From positions 1 through 64,000 of the forward strand of contig JAMPIV010019100.1 in assembly GCA_024509875.1 (NCBI GenBank): a stretch of 64,000 bases of DNA, read 5' to 3'. The notes under the pieces are model-generated. The model was not told where the DNA came from. It made no database searches and worked only from the letters and a program-made list of their open reading frames with translations. A program made the position numbers and the translations under genes. The stretch comes from Oreohelix idahoensis. Taxonomy: Eukaryota; Mollusca; Gastropoda; Stylommatophora; Oreohelicidae. Numbering within the stretch: the stretch's first letter is position 1; each line of letters starts with the position of its first letter. This document shows positions 41,251-54,524 of this stretch, piece by piece.

Positions 41251-43545
41251 TTTTGCGTGAGGTTTTATTTGGCTCTAGGATCAGTATAGTACTGACAAGT
41301 ATAGAAATAGAATTTCTGCAGAAAATGGTGAAGTCCCAGTGTCTGAGAGAACTACTGGTATCACAAATTAGTACGGCTGTGAATGATCTGATCTCGAAAC
41401 ATTAGTAGTGAGGAGACACATAAATTGCCACCCCCATTGTGTAACTAACTGTGATATTAAAACAAGGAAACAGATTTTACTTAACAATCATAAAAATTGA
41501 CAAGTCTTCAAATACAATTTCCTTATTATTTATTTAGTATAAACACTATCTACTCTTGTGCTGAAGGGTGAATGTTAAAAAATGGAATGTAATGGATTTG
41601 TAAGTTTACAAATGATTTACAAATATGTATATTTTATATAGATATATAAATATATTACCACAAGTTTTCCAATTATAGGAACAAAAATTATATCAGCTGT
41701 GCTGTTATTAAATTATAGTACATGTATCAGCTGTGCTGTTAATTAAGTATATAACATTTATCAGCTATGCTGTTAATTTTGTCTCTTGCTACGCTAATTC
41801 ACTTTCTCGTCACTGACACTAACTTTTTGCTCACAATGCTGACAGAAATGGTACTATAGTGTACTCATCTCTCAAAAGTTCTGTCCTTCGTAGTTTGATT
41901 GACACCACACGTGCTGAGGATCGTTCCTTTAGCCCACCCAAGACTGAGGGGGACTAAAGATGTAGCTCAGGTACAATCTCTGTGCTCCTGCGAAGTTCCA
42001 GGCAGCTGGATTGGCGACCCACGATCTCAGTTTTGATGACAAGAATAAAACCTGTAACAAGTAAAAAGAGGGGCTAATTTCTGTCATCAAGCCCACCTAT
42101 TTCTATTGTATATGAGATGAGCGTGTCTCAGGTGTCTGCATGTAGGATGAATGACAACATGGCTCAGTATGATTTAGCAATAGCGAGACAAGACAGGTGT
42201 CTACTTGCAAAACACTCTTTCTGACAAATTAATACATGGATACATCCAATAATATGAATTCAATACATGAATACATCCAATAATATAAAGTCAATACATG
42301 AATACACCCAATAATATAAATTCAATACAGGAATACATCCAATAATATGTACACTTAGGTGTGATACAACCATTTCCTTCCCTCTATAATATACCAGGCC
42401 CTCTCTGACAAGTGATAGTTCCATATATCCTAACAATATTGTTATGTTCTTATGATAGGAGTATATGAGACGAGGACTGTTTGGGTATATTTCAGTTTGG
42501 AGTTATAGGAGACAATAGATTGAAGTTTGAGTCCTAACAAGGACTGTTCTGGTTATATTTCAGTTGGTCTGAGATATATAGATTGAAGTTATAGGAGACA
42601 ATAGGTTGAGTCCTAACAAAGACTGTTTTGGTTATATTTCAGTTGGTCTGAGATAATAGAGTGAAGTTATAGGAGACAATAGGTTGAGTCCTAACAAGGA
42701 CTGTTTTGGTTATATTTCAGTTGGTCTGATATATTGTGAGACAATAGACTGAAGTTATAGGAGACAATAGAGTGAAGTATGAGTCCTATTAGTCTTCGTC
42801 TTCATCAATCACATCAGGAAATACAATCATTATACCTAATTTCTCCAAGATACAATCAGTAACCTGATACGTTCATAATGAACCAAAATATATTAAATAT
42901 ATACAGGTGTAGGTAGTATAAATGACACACAACAAATACCAACATTATATACCTGCTGAAGGCCTATTTTCCTACAAGTATAGTAAATTACATTTACCCT
43001 CTAAGATTTAAACAGGCCAGGTTTGACACGACTAGCGAAGCAGGCTGCGAGGTCAATGCATTCGGGTAAGCAATAACTCACTGTTGACAGCTTCTCTTCT
43101 TCAGTCGGTCGTCTCTTTGGCTTTGTGTCGGTGTTGCGTGTTTTAACATAAAATTTCGTCCGATTATATAGGTAAGTTCCAGTGCAGCGGAAGTGTAACG
43201 CCTAAAGTCACATAGCTTTCACTGTTACCACACCTTGGCTTTTTCCGTAGATCTTGAATTTGTCGTTCAAATCTTGTGATCTTGGCTTTTTTCTGAGGAC
43301 CTTGGCTTTTTTTTTTTTTTTGACATTTTGAGCGTGTGTCAGTAAGTCAAATATATGCCAAACTAACTAATTATTTGTAACAACATTATGCCTACTGCAC
43401 AGTAGCCCTACATTCAATACGTGCGGCTTTCGTACTAATAGCAACTGCCAGTGTTACCAGTCAAAGTTTTGAGAAAAAAAAACCAAGTTTTTTTTTTTAA
43501 TTAATGGAGAAAAAAATATCCCGTTCAACCTCTGATGGGTTATAA
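41251..43545. repeat. No gene seen; several short tandem arrays
   Basis: There is no credible gene in 2.3 kb. Arrays: TCAGCTGTGCTGTTAATTA-type, three copies (41,692-41,780). AATACATGAATACATCCAAT, ~31-bp unit, four copies (42,230-42,345). A ~75-bp unit with GAGTCCTAACAAGGACTGTT and TGGTTATATTTCAGTTGGTC, about four copies (42,470-42,780). T-run at about 43,306-43,320. Confidence 0.7.
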
Positions 43546-43548
43546 TTA

Positions 43549-43550
<2 letters not shown>

Positions 43551-43645
<95 letters not shown>

Positions 43646-43668
43646 ATATAAATATATATATATATATT
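43551..43668. repeat. (AT)n microsatellite
   Basis: Nearly pure AT dinucleotide repeat of about 115 bp with two small interruptions. Confidence 0.95.
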
Positions 43669-44034
43669 GTTATCAATTCCAAATATTATGAACAACTGCC
43701 GACATGAGAAAGTGGCATCACATTTGTCAAATCATTGTAAATAGGGACAATCACAAAGCTGCTTATACGTTAAATAAATAGAAAAAAAAATAAACAAACA
43801 AAAAAATAAATAAAATCAACAAGAAACTATGAACAAGAATAATATTATAGTGGAGGGGTGTAAAGGCCCCGTGGTTCAGTTATATAATGGACTTTAACAG
43901 ATATTTAATTGACTTTCATCTGTTTAAAGTCACATGCATTGTAAGAACAGCATCAGACCTTTACATTCCCAGCCATTATATATTAACATGTGTTCGTGTT
44001 AAATATTGTTTGACTATATTATGCAGTTCCCTAG
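43669..44034. other. No gene seen
   Basis: AT-rich flank between the microsatellite and the LTR of element C. Includes an A-rich stretch (about 43,780-43,815). Confidence 0.5.
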
Positions 44035-44723
44035 TGGTGCGGGGATAAATTTAAGAATATTTATTAATTCAGGAACCGTCCTCCCGACGTCCTGTGGTAA
44101 GAGTGCATTAGACTAAAGGCTTGACACTCCTTATTACAGTGGCCTGCTGAATACCCTCCAGGGTTCTCCTTGCATATTCCATTTGAGGAATTATAATGTA
44201 TATTTAAGATATGGCCAGTCATACACAATCTCCCTGGCCCGCACCACAGGTACTCAGTAACAAGGCCTAACTTCTTGGCACGATTCACATATATTTAATA
44301 ACACAGTACTCCACATTGAGTATGGTATGACATCGTAGCTTTTACTAGCACATGTCTCTACTGTCCTTGATTCTGATACTCTCAGTTTTAATGGAACAGT
44401 CAACTTACGTGCCCAAGAATTCCATACACACTGCTAAGACTAATCTGACATTATACAGTTAATGAATGCATAAGGCAGTGATGGTAATCGATCTTGCAGG
44501 TGCAATATAAAGATGCCCAAAGGCAATTAACACAATCTAGAATTAGGTCCTACTGGACACATTCCCTGCATACTGGTCAAACGACACAAGCAGACTGCTG
44601 GTTAGAGACGCTAGCTTGTCCCAAATCAAAACTCACGTCTGCTGTCAATTCAGAGCAGGAGTCAAGACGTCACTTCTTGCAACCACGGGATACCGTGTGT
44701 AAACAATATATATCAGGAAGTGA
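44035..44723 (-). repeat. 3' LTR of element C
   Basis: 689 bp, matched by 61,528-62,203 except for an extra 13 bp (AACCGTCCTCCCG) at about 44,072-44,084 and a few substitutions. On the plus strand it starts TGGTGCGGGG and ends GGAAGTGA. Confidence 0.88.
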
Positions 44724-45047
44724 TCGAATACAAAACATGATATTATATTTACTCATATCATTTTCCCCCCCCCCCCCCCCCTGGATTAAAATAATGAAAA
44801 GGAACTTTTCATTATTTTCATAGTACAATCTTACAAGGTCACTGGAGAAACCATATGACAATATCCAAATACTCAACTGTCATCATTATGATAGCTTCTA
44901 GAGGCGTGCTTCATAATCGACAATTTAACACACAAGGTGTGGTATTTAGTAATAACATAACTAAACCCATTATCGTTAGCAGACGCTCTTTTGACACAAA
45001 TGTGAGGTAACTACATTAATTAGAAGGCAGTGAAGAAAAGTCAATAT
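44724..45047 (-). other. Element C 3' untranslated part, distal piece
   Basis: Sequence between C's 3' LTR and the insertion point of B. It has a 17-base C run at 44,765-44,781 (G run on the element strand), a candidate purine tract but about 40 bases from the LTR. No gene. Confidence 0.55.
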
Positions 45048-45052
45048 GTCAG

Positions 45053-46546
45053 TGATAAAGTCCTCTATTTATTCCAGTTAATGATATCCACCAAAAAGAT
45101 AAATATAAGTGGATGGAAGCAGACATCATCATCATCAGTTGGTAAGATCTCTATGGTGTTGTTTGCTCCACTGTAGTGTATGGAATGTCAACTTGACCTA
45201 CGCAGTGGTGTGTAGACATGGATTGAGTGTATAATGTGCGAATGATAATAAGGGTTCGTGGTGTTGACAAATGTTCTTTTCTCACACTCATGTATGGCTG
45301 GAAGTCATCGACACCAACGACTGTGTACCTTTCTACAGTTTAATTGGACGTATACACTCGACAGCACAGATAGTGACAAATCACAGGTTGGCATAATACA
45401 TCATGGTACAGTGGATAAATGGTCTTGCAATGTTACATGGGCACTCATGTAGATTACTTGTATAATGGACTGTCAGTAGCCAAGCACTCAGTATCGCCCA
45501 TACATATATATCATCTGACTTCACTGACTGAGCACGTCAGCTTATAAATAATATTTCAGATGGCTTCTAGACCTAATCTCGTCTAGCGACGATTCTTTAA
45601 CATCATGTTCAGCACATATTTTTCCATATAATAATATCGAACCGCTAATAAAGGGTTCTCATGTGTAGCAGTGATCTCTGGACTAATCAAGCGATAATAC
45701 GGGCATCCCTTTTCTCTTCTTGAAAGTCACTACATGTTTGGTTCCAAGATGGCTTCACTCGTGAGCTGTCACTCACGTTTGGATACAGATAATGAATCTG
45801 TCCTAAAGTTAGTCATTCATAAAACATTTCATTGCTCTGTAGATTTGATCATGAACAATTGACTGCATTCTACAGGATATAGTGCTGCTAGGAATCGAAG
45901 TCGTTTTTCATCGAGTCAAATATATTCTCTTAGACATTCAAATCGTACCTATCGAAAATGGTGGCTTCGTACGAGAGTTCATAAGAGTATCTATTATTAC
46001 CTTGGTATCAGAAATATGATTCTGCCATTCCTTGGCAATACGAATAAACACTGGGGTAAAGCATACACGATAGGTCTAGACGACTATCACTTTCCCCACA
46101 AATACTGAGATCACTTTTTTCGGCGACAAACCGACATAGAAAAAACACAGTCCCCATCAGGACGAAGCCAAATCACACCACACTCTAGCGACACATCCGC
46201 CGAATAGCCTTTGACCTCTCTAGAGACAACAGAACATATAGTTCGACTTAGATATGTAAAGATATACAGATATAAGACAGACTCGTCCTACTCAGACAAA
46301 CAATACACATAAATTCAGGCCATAGATATTCTGAAGCAAGAACAATCTATTACTACCCAAACAAAGAATAAATCGCAGAAAACTGGATCCATCCGCGGAG
46401 TTCGATCGAAAGAGCCGACACAACTTTCAAGGGAAGTAACTCAATAATGACTTTTCCTTAAGCACTATTTTGTTTACAAAATATTTGCGAACATAACAAG
46501 TATACCAATGTATAATATTGTAAGATATCAAAGACTGCACGTAACA
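45053..46546 (-). repeat. 3' LTR of element B
   Basis: Plus-strand text starts TGATAAAGTCC and ends CGTAACA. Compared with element A's LTRs, its U5-side end (45,053-45,120) is longer and different and includes an AATAAA on the element strand. Confidence 0.93.
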
Positions 46547-47038
46547 GTCTTACCACCCCTCCCGGGAAAAAAAAAATGGAACTTTTTTTTTTTTTTTTTT
46601 TTGAAATACATCTAGGAGCAACGTACAATAGGCTCACAACGCATGAATAATGCGCAGATGAAAATATCAGGAATACCTATAACGCCTAATATGAGGCTAA
46701 GTCGACTTATGGAGCGACTGGTGAGAATGTGTCTCATAAACTGAGAGAAATTATTTCTCTACAAGTATATTTTTCCAGGAAGGTGTCATCAAAGTATAAT
46801 ACAATTCTGGCAATTACACAATGCCTAAAAAATTCATATCATCATTTCGTATTAGATATCTTAAATTTATGATTTATGAAGAAAAAAAATCATCAAAGCA
46901 CAGCGGTGAATAAACATCAATGAACCGCTATGTAGTGATACAATCATTATATTATTAAATTACGAATGTGTATCTATCATGATATAGAAAAGGAACTACT
47001 ATAGAACTAGACATATCAAGAAGTCTAAGCCCTAATAG
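46547..47038 (-). other. Element B 3' internal region and polypurine tract
   Basis: There is no gene. On the element strand GGGAGGGGTGGTAAGAC (46,547-46,563) precedes the LTR. A/T homopolymers (46,568-46,602) lie next to it, as in element A. Confidence 0.6.
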
Positions 47039-50000
47039 TTATGTGGAATCATGTGGGCATCTTGACAGAATGTCTGCCATCACATTATCTGATCCACGAA
47101 TAGCTCGCACAGAGAAATGAAAAGGTTGAAGAGCAATTGCATATCGAGTAGACCTCGAGCTCTTCAAATTCTTACTCTGTATAGCAGTAAGAGCTTTTTG
47201 GTCGGTTTCTACTATGAAATGTGCGCCTAGAAGGAATCTCTGTAGTTTGAGGATCGACCAAACCATAGCTAATAGCTCACGGTCTAAAACCGAATAATTC
47301 CCTTCTGCCGCATTAAGTTTTCTGGAAATATACATTACAGGATGCAGAGTTCCAGAGTACTCTTGCATTAGTGCCGCTCCAATCCCAGTGGATGAAGCGT
47401 CACTACGAAGAACGAATGTCTTATCTTTAGTAGGTAGCACTAAAATAGGTGGTGTTGAAAACAATGTTTTAATCTTATCCAGAGAGCATTGGCATTCCTG
47501 AGACCAGTGGACCACATTAGGCGAACCTTTCTTTAGAAGTGTTGAAAGAGGTGCCATGATAGAGGATAGATTCTGAATGAATCTGCCATAAAATTGAATA
47601 AGACCTAACAAACTTCTCACCTGTTTTTTAGTCTTAGGGATCAGATGTTAAGTATCTTACTAGTATTATGGTCCTCTGTCTTTAGGAAACCATGACCAAC
47701 TCGGTGGCCTAGGAAAGAAATTTCGCTAAAACCAATATAGGCTTTAGAGGGTTTCGCTGTCAGGTTGTGCTCGCGCAAAGTAGACAGCAATTCATCTAAC
47801 CCTGAATAGTGATCTTCCCAAGTATCGCTGAAAAGACAGATGTCGTCTAGATATGCAATGACATCTGACCGATAAGATAGGATTCGGCGCATCATGCGTA
47901 CGAATGTAGCTGGTGCGTTCATAAGACCGAAAGGCATAAAATTCCATTGGAACAAACCTCTAGGTGTTGAAAAAGCCGTGAGAGGTTTTGCGCGTTCAGA
48001 TAAAGGAACTTGCCAATATCCTTTAGACAAATCAAGTTTAGTGAAAAAATGAGATTTGGAGAGTCGAGTAAGTAGCTCTTCCAGTAAAGGCATAGGTTCG
48101 GCATCGAACTTCGTTACTTGATTCAATTTTCGATAGTCAACGCAAAGACGTATGTTATTGTCTTTTTTTACGCACAATAACCATCGGCGAAGAATATGCA
48201 GAGGTGGATGGTTCGATTATTTTCAAATCTATCATCTCATCCAACTCTTTCTCGACCTGTGCTTGAAAATGTATAGGTATAGGATAAGGTCTAACCCTAA
48301 TAGGAGTATGGTCAGTTAGAACAATGTCATGTTCAATGACATGCGTTTGTCCAGGGATGTCAGTGAGTACATCCTGAAATGTTTGCAACATAGTTGAAAC
48401 TTGTCGCTGTTCTCCTAGAGACAAATCAGGAGAGACAGTAACGTTCTTCCATGATTCACTAGAATGAAGTGGGATCATTGGAAGAGGGAGATTTACATCT
48501 GAAAAACTTGTTTCCTCATCCTGTATCACGGACAGTGATGAGTAATGACCATGTTGTACTGGAGAATTGTCCGTTGCTTGGAAAATGGGTTGCAAATAAT
48601 CCGGACGTTCATGGAATTCAGTAAGCATATTGATGTGGAACGTTTTATGCTTCCCATCAATATCGACAATATAGTCGACATCGGAAATTTTCGATATTAT
48701 ATCGTACGGACCTTTCCAAGAAATAAGTAATCTGTTTTCCCTACAAGGTAGTAATACAAATGCTTTGTCACCAGGACAAAGTTGTCGTAAGCATCTCTTC
48801 TTATTGGCAAATTGCCTTGCCTTCTGTTTCGCAAATTCAGAAGAAGAAGTTGCTAATTTGCATGCTTCGATAATTTTTTGTCTCAACGCGATGACATATT
48901 CGTAGGATGACTTTGTGTCATCGTCAATATTGTCAGATGTTATGAGATCGTGAAGATACGACATAGGGCCACGCGGACGCGCGCCAAAGACGAGTTCAAA
49001 GGGAGAAAATCCCGTATGTTCATTGGGTACCTCTCTGTAAGCGAAGAGGGCCGCAGGTAAAACTCTGTCCCAGTCTTGAGGATGATCCTCAGTTATCTTC
49101 CCCAGTAAGTTTTTAAGTGTTCTATTAAGGCGTTCGACCATACCATTAGACATTGGATGGTAGATACTACTTAAAGATCTATCTATCTGCAGAGTAGACA
49201 TTACTTGAGACATGGTATCTGATATTAGTTGGGTGCCATGGTCTGACAATATCTCTCCGGGGAACCCCAGACGAGAAAATATAAGCCAAAGAGCATCTGC
49301 AATATCAGCAGTAGTAATGCTCTTCAGAGGAATAGCCTCTGGCCAACGTGTGCACATATCAACACACGTCAAGATAAACTGATGTCCTCTGGCAGACTTG
49401 ATCTTAAATGGACCAATTATGTCTATGGCCATTTTTTGGAACGGCCGAATAGGAATGTCCGCCGCCTGAATGGGTGCAGCATGCCGTGGACCTTTGGATT
49501 TAACTTCCTGACATACTTTACAAGATCGACAATAAATCCGTATGTCCTTGTTTACCAATGGCCAAAAGAAAGCCGCAAGGACTCTTGACTTCGTACGGGA
49601 AAAACCCATGTGTCCAGCACACTGAGAGTCGTGAGCGTGCTGCAAAATTTTAACTCTCAAATTCTTGGGAACCAGGATTTGAGAATGACTTGACGTAATG
49701 GAGTCTTGAACCATACGTACAAGTACGCCATTCTTCTTTGTAATCCACGATTTACGACTTGTGTCTTTATTCGGATCACCTTTAGTTGCAAGAATGAAGA
49801 ATTTCTTCAGAGTGGGATCATCTTCTTGCTGTTTTATAAACGAGTCACGAGAAATTACCAAGGGATTATCTTGGTTACGCACTTCATTATCTTCAGTAGA
49901 TGAAGTTTGAGGCATATTAAGAGCCTGAGCTCTAGTGACTACAGCGTTAGCAATCTGCATGTTTTGCCTTTCCCACGCGGAAATTTGTTGCGGAGTGCAT

Positions 50001-50380
50001 TCTCTGACTCCGTGAATGCGACCGATGATGAGGTCAGCGATCGGATTTGGAAGAAGACATGCGTGTACATCTCCTGTAAAGAAAGGAGTAGCAATCCTAA
50101 TGATAGCAGTAGAGTATTTCTCTAATGTGCCGCCAAATGTTACACATTTGACTACTTGTCCAGTGGCACGGGAAGGATCTACGAGTGACTGCCTAACACC
50201 AATTGTGGTGCATCCAGAATCAAATAGCACAGAGACTGGATTGTTATTCACTAAACCCTTATGTAAGACAAGAGAACCTCTTCCATCATGCGCGACTGAT
50301 GCCGGAAGAGCAGGAAGAGGATGGCCACAGCTTAAAGTAGACACTGTGGTTGGCTCAAATAACGTTTTGCATTGGGGCAC
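47039..50380 (-). pseudogene. Pol of element B, PR-INT-RT-RH, two internal frameshifts
   Basis: Near-identical to the pol part of element A. One frame (50,380-48,155) covers the Cys/His motif, protease (LFDSGC), integrase and the start of RT. A second (about 48,177-47,641) has most of RT with YLDDICLF. A third (47,620-47,039) has RNase H. Breaks relative to A: one extra A in an A6 run (~48,167), and one C lost in ATCTCGATCC (~47,640). Catalytic residues of all four enzymes are still encoded. The breaks sit mostly in homopolymers, so assembly error is a possible alternative to mutation. Integrase precedes RT as in A. Confidence 0.88.
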
Positions 50381-51915
50381 TGATATGCTCTCCCAAAATC
50401 AAAAGCGGCACATGCCATATTACTAGCATCATTATTATCTTTACTCTGTTTATAGGCTTCATGGGACTCTTGTTGTGCAGAGTTTGCCTGAAAATGTGGT
50501 TTATGTCTTTTGTTTTGAGATCTACCTCGGTTATTATCACCTCTGTAGTTATTGTTACCTCTATTGTAACCCCTATTTGGGTTTGAGTCATAGTTCCCTT
50601 GGTTACCATTATCATATTCATTATAATGAGTATCTCTGTAATTATGATCTTGTTGACTCCAAGACGGATAACCCTGATAGTTTCTATAATTACTTCCTCT
50701 ACGGAAATTCCTATAATTATGACCACCCCTGTGTCGAGAGCTATCAGCTCGTCTCCAGTTCTTTGAAGAAGAACCCTGAAATGATTGGTTACCTTGGTTT
50801 TGATAACTATTATGGTTACCTTTTTTATCAAATCTGTTTTGAGGTCCCTGAAATCTGTGTGAATAATTGGGATTGTATGGTGTTGCTGAAGCAACTGGCA
50901 TACTCTCCTTAATCTTAGTATTGCCAAAAGTCACGTTGGGGTGTGCAGTGACATATTGGGAACAATATTCTTCCATTTCTTTTAGAGATTTGGGTTTACG
51001 CTCATGTATAAATTCAAGGAAGGGTTTGTTAACACATGACATAATCTTATCTCTGAGCAACAAATCCATAAGTCCTTCATACGTTTTTTCTGTTTTGGAA
51101 AGCTCAATCCAACGATCAACTGTGAGACGTGCATTTGCAGTGAATTCTGAGAATTCTACACCTGTCTCAGGCACCATCGTCTTAAATAAAAGGCGATAGC
51201 CTTCTTCACTTAGCTGGTATTTTTTTATCAAAGCCGCCCTAATGACATCATAATTATCCTTATCTGCTTCTCCTACAAGGCATAATCTAGTCAAAGATTC
51301 ACCTTTCAAGTTTTCTGCTAATTGATTAGCGTATTGTGATTTATCCACATTATGTGTACGACAAGAACGTTCAAATCTATCCAGCCAGAATGTAATATCG
51401 TCACTGGACTGATTGAACGGTGGAACCTTAACCTTGTAAGTAGAAGGTTTACCATTACCACTAGATGCCTGATTAACATTACTCATACTTGTCAATCTCA
51501 ATTTCTCTAACTCAAATTCATGTTCTCTTATTGCTTTTTTCTCTTCAGCATCTAATCTTTTTTGTTCAGCATCCCTGTCTAATCTTTTTTGTTCAGCTTC
51601 CCTGTCTAATCTTTTTTGTTCAGCTTCACTGTCTAATCTTTTTTGTTCCGCAGCAGCTTCTCTTTCTAATTTTTTTTGTTCAGCTTCAAATCTCCTTTCC
51701 TCCACCTGCATCTGTAATTTCTTTTGTTCAGCAGCAGCCTCAGCTTCTCTTTCTAATCTTTTCTCTTCAGCCATGGCTTTTCTCTCTTCTGCAGCAGCTT
51801 TTTTCTCTTCTGCAGCTAATGCTTTGTCATATTGAGCAACAGCCCATTGTTCTAATTGTTGACCAGTCTTATCAAGGGATTTCCCTTGTGTAATGAAGTA
51901 TTCTAATGTAGACAT
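50332..51915 (-). CDS. Gag of element B
   Basis: Starts at ATG 51,915 (MSTLEYFITQGK). Same layout as in A: charged coiled coil with EQKRLD repeats, SCAN-like capsid region, and an Asn/Tyr/Arg/Gly-rich stretch. Compared with A it has four rather than six EQKRLD units and seven extra residues (around KKAAAEERK) near residue 35. Loss of one C in a C5 run (~50,375) shifts the frame just before the Cys/His motif, so gag ends in foreign text and is cut off from pol. Confidence 0.85.
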   Translation of the reverse strand: MSTLEYFITQGKSLDKTGQQLEQWAVAQYDKALAAEEKKAAAEERKAMAEEKRLEREAEAAAEQKKLQMQVEERRFEAEQKKLEREAAAEQKRLDSEAEQKRLDREAEQKRLDRDAEQKRLDAEEKKAIREHEFELEKLRLTSMSNVNQASSGNGKPSTYKVKVPPFNQSSDDITFWLDRFERSCRTHNVDKSQYANQLAENLKGESLTRLCLVGEADKDNYDVIRAALIKKYQLSEEGYRLLFKTMVPETGVEFSEFTANARLTVDRWIELSKTEKTYEGLMDLLLRDKIMSCVNKPFLEFIHERKPKSLKEMEEYCSQYVTAHPNVTFGNTKIKESMPVASATPYNPNYSHRFQGPQNRFDKKGNHNSYQNQGNQSFQGSSSKNWRRADSSRHRGGHNYRNFRRGSNYRNYQGYPSWSQQDHNYRDTHYNEYDNGNQGNYDSNPNRGYNRGNNNYRGDNNRGRSQNKRHKPHFQANSAQQESHEAYKQSKDNNDASNMACAAFDFGRAYQCPNAKRYLSQPQCLL

Positions 51916-53007
51916 GATGTCTAACAATAATACTAATCACCTGAACCAATAATAATACCACAAGTTCTTAATGACTTGATTAATCAGTATACTATCCCAA
52001 TATCTGTGGGTCACAAGCCTTAATAAGGTCTTGTATAACAGTAATAATAATCAGGTACTGGTTTATACCATAATCCAAGTGCAATGCACAGGCAATTGTG
52101 TATTATGAAATATACCTATATAAAACATATGTCAACCAACAGAATACATAAAGTACAAATAGGACTGACAATACAAGAACGTTTGCAGAAATCAAAATAA
52201 ATCAAATAGGGAAATCAATGAAAATAATCACTGAATCTGCAAAGAATAACAACACAAATGACGTCACAATATATGAATATAAATTGTGAATAGAACTGAA
52301 AGATAGAAAAGGTTAGACCAACAAATTACAAACAAATCCAAACAAAACTAAAGAACAAAGAAATATTACAAAAATAACAATAATTACAGACTTCACAGCT
52401 AACACAAAAGCAACAGTTTTCGCAGCAAATTTTCAATCAAGAAAATTGCACCTATAGAAAACGCCCACAACGGACCCTCTATGACGTGGGATATTCTGTT
52501 GTGAGGACGCCGCCCAACCTTAAACACAACCCGCTGACATAGAAACTAACATACTATACAAACAAATAACATGTAAACATAAATATATATAAATTATGTG
52601 TATGATAGTATGTGTTGCAAAATAGGCTCAGTTTTACAGTAATGGCAAAGTTATTTTTATGAAAATAAACAAACTGCCACTTTATTCAATTAAACATTCT
52701 GGCCTTAAATATTAAAGTTCATATATAGAAAACAAGAAGATCCATCGATGAAAATAGGACTTCTTAGTTCACTAATACTGTCTTCCTGTTAATATTGACA
52801 AGAATTGATCCAACTGTTCTGTGAAACTCTGTAATGTCTAATGTAAAAATGTCAACAACGCTGACCTACATACTGCATTCACTTGACAGGTCACGTGACG
52901 AAGTGTTGACAAAGAGCAAACCAATACTGCAAGTGTGTCGTATCAGCCACAGGAAACGGTCTGGTATCGGTAATCTGTTGACTTCTGAACTTCTGCGAGG
53001 TCAAACC
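51916..53007 (-). other. Untranslated leader of element B
   Basis: Counterpart of 2,911-4,003 in element A, nearly identical on the opposite strand. No gene. Confidence 0.7.
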
Positions 53008-53025
53008 CAGAAAGCTGGTCCACCA
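53008..53025 (-). other. Primer-binding site of element B
   Basis: On the element strand TGGTGGACCAGCTTTCTG starts two bases after the LTR end, identical to element A. Confidence 0.6.
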
Positions 53026-53027
53026 GT

Positions 53028-54519
53028 TGATAAAGTCCTCTATTTATTCCAGTTAATGATATCCACCAAAAGATAAATATAAGTGGATGGAAGCAGACAT
53101 CATCATCATCAGTTGATAAGATCTCTATGGTGTTGTTTGCTCCACTGTAGTGTATGGAATGTCAACTTGACCTACGCAGTGGTGTGTAGACATGGATTGA
53201 GTGTATAATGTGCGAATGATAATAAGGGTTCGTGGTGTTGACAAATGTTCTTTTCTCACACTCATGTATGGCTGGAAGTCATCGACACCAACGACTGTGT
53301 ACCTTTCTACAGTTTAATTGGACGTATACACTCGACAGCACAGATAGTGACAAATCACAGGTTGGCATAATACATCATGGTACAGTGGATAAATGGTCTT
53401 GCAATGTTACATGGGCACTCATGTAGAATAATTGTATAATGGACTGTCAGTAGCCAAGCACTCAGTATCGCCCATACATATATATCATCTGACTTCACTG
53501 ACTGAGCACGTCAGCTTATAAATAATATTTCAGATGGCTTCTAGACCTAATCTCGTCTAGCGACGATTCTTTAACATCATGTTCAGCACATATTTTTCCA
53601 TATAATAATATTGAACCGCTAATAAAGGGTTCTCATGTGTAGCAGTGATCTCTGGACTAATCAAGCGATAATACGGGCATCCCTTTTCTCTTCTTGAAAG
53701 TCACTACATGTTTGGTTCCAAGATGGCTTCACTCGTGAGCTGTCACTCACGTTTGGATACAGATAATGAATCTGTCCTAAAGTTAGTCATTCATAAAACA
53801 TTTCATTGCTCTGTAGATTTGATCATGAACAATTGACTGCATTCTACAGGATATAGTGCTGCTAGGAATCGAAGTCGTTTTCATCGAGTCAAATATATTC
53901 TCTTAGACATTCAAATCGTACCTATCGAAAATGGTGGCTTCGTACGAGAGTTCATAAGAGTATCTATTATTACCTTGGTATCAGAAATATGATTCTGCCA
54001 TTCCTTGGCAATACGAATAAACACTGGGGTAAAGCATACACGATAGGTCTAGACGACTATCACTTTCCCCACAAATACTGAGATCACTTTTTTCGGCGAC
54101 AAACCGACATAGAAAAAACACAGTCCCCATCAGGACGAAGCCAAATCACACCACACTCTAGCGACACATCCGCCGAATAGCCTTTGACCTCTCTAGAGAC
54201 AACAGAACATATAGTTCGACTTAGATATGTAAAGATATACAGATATAAGACAGACTCGTCCTACTCAGACAAACAATACACATAAATTCAGGCCATAGAT
54301 ATTCTGAAGCAAGAACAATCTATTACTACCCAAACAAAGAATAAATCGCAGAAAACTGGATCCATCCGCGGAGTTCGATCAAAAGAGCCGACACAACTTT
54401 CAAGGGAAGTAACTCAATAATGACTTTTCCTTAAGCACTATTTTGTTTACAAAATATTTGCGAACATAACAAGTATACCAATGTATAATATTGTAAGATA
54501 TCAAAGACTGCACGTAACA
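53028..54519 (-). repeat. 5' LTR of element B
   Basis: 1,492 bp, direct repeat of 45,053-46,546. Followed at 54,520 by the target duplication GTCAG and then by element C sequence. Confidence 0.93.
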
Positions 54520-54524
54520 GTCAG

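Larger units (their letters stand above)
45053..54519 (-). mobile_element. LTR retrotransposon B (same family as A), nested in C
   Basis: A 9,467-bp minus-strand element with LTRs 45,053-46,546 and 53,028-54,519 (about 1,493 bp; element-strand ends TGTTACG..TTATCA). The 5-bp target duplication is GTCAG (45,048-45,052 and 54,520-54,524). The LTRs differ by about six changes. The internal part is nearly identical to element A, including the gag-pol text, but gag-pol is broken by three single-base indels. It is complete at both ends and so defines the family's true LTR boundaries, which A lacks. Confidence 0.95.

Noticed and set aside
43497..43682. Tyr/Ile-rich frame
   Set aside because: Translation of an AT dinucleotide repeat.
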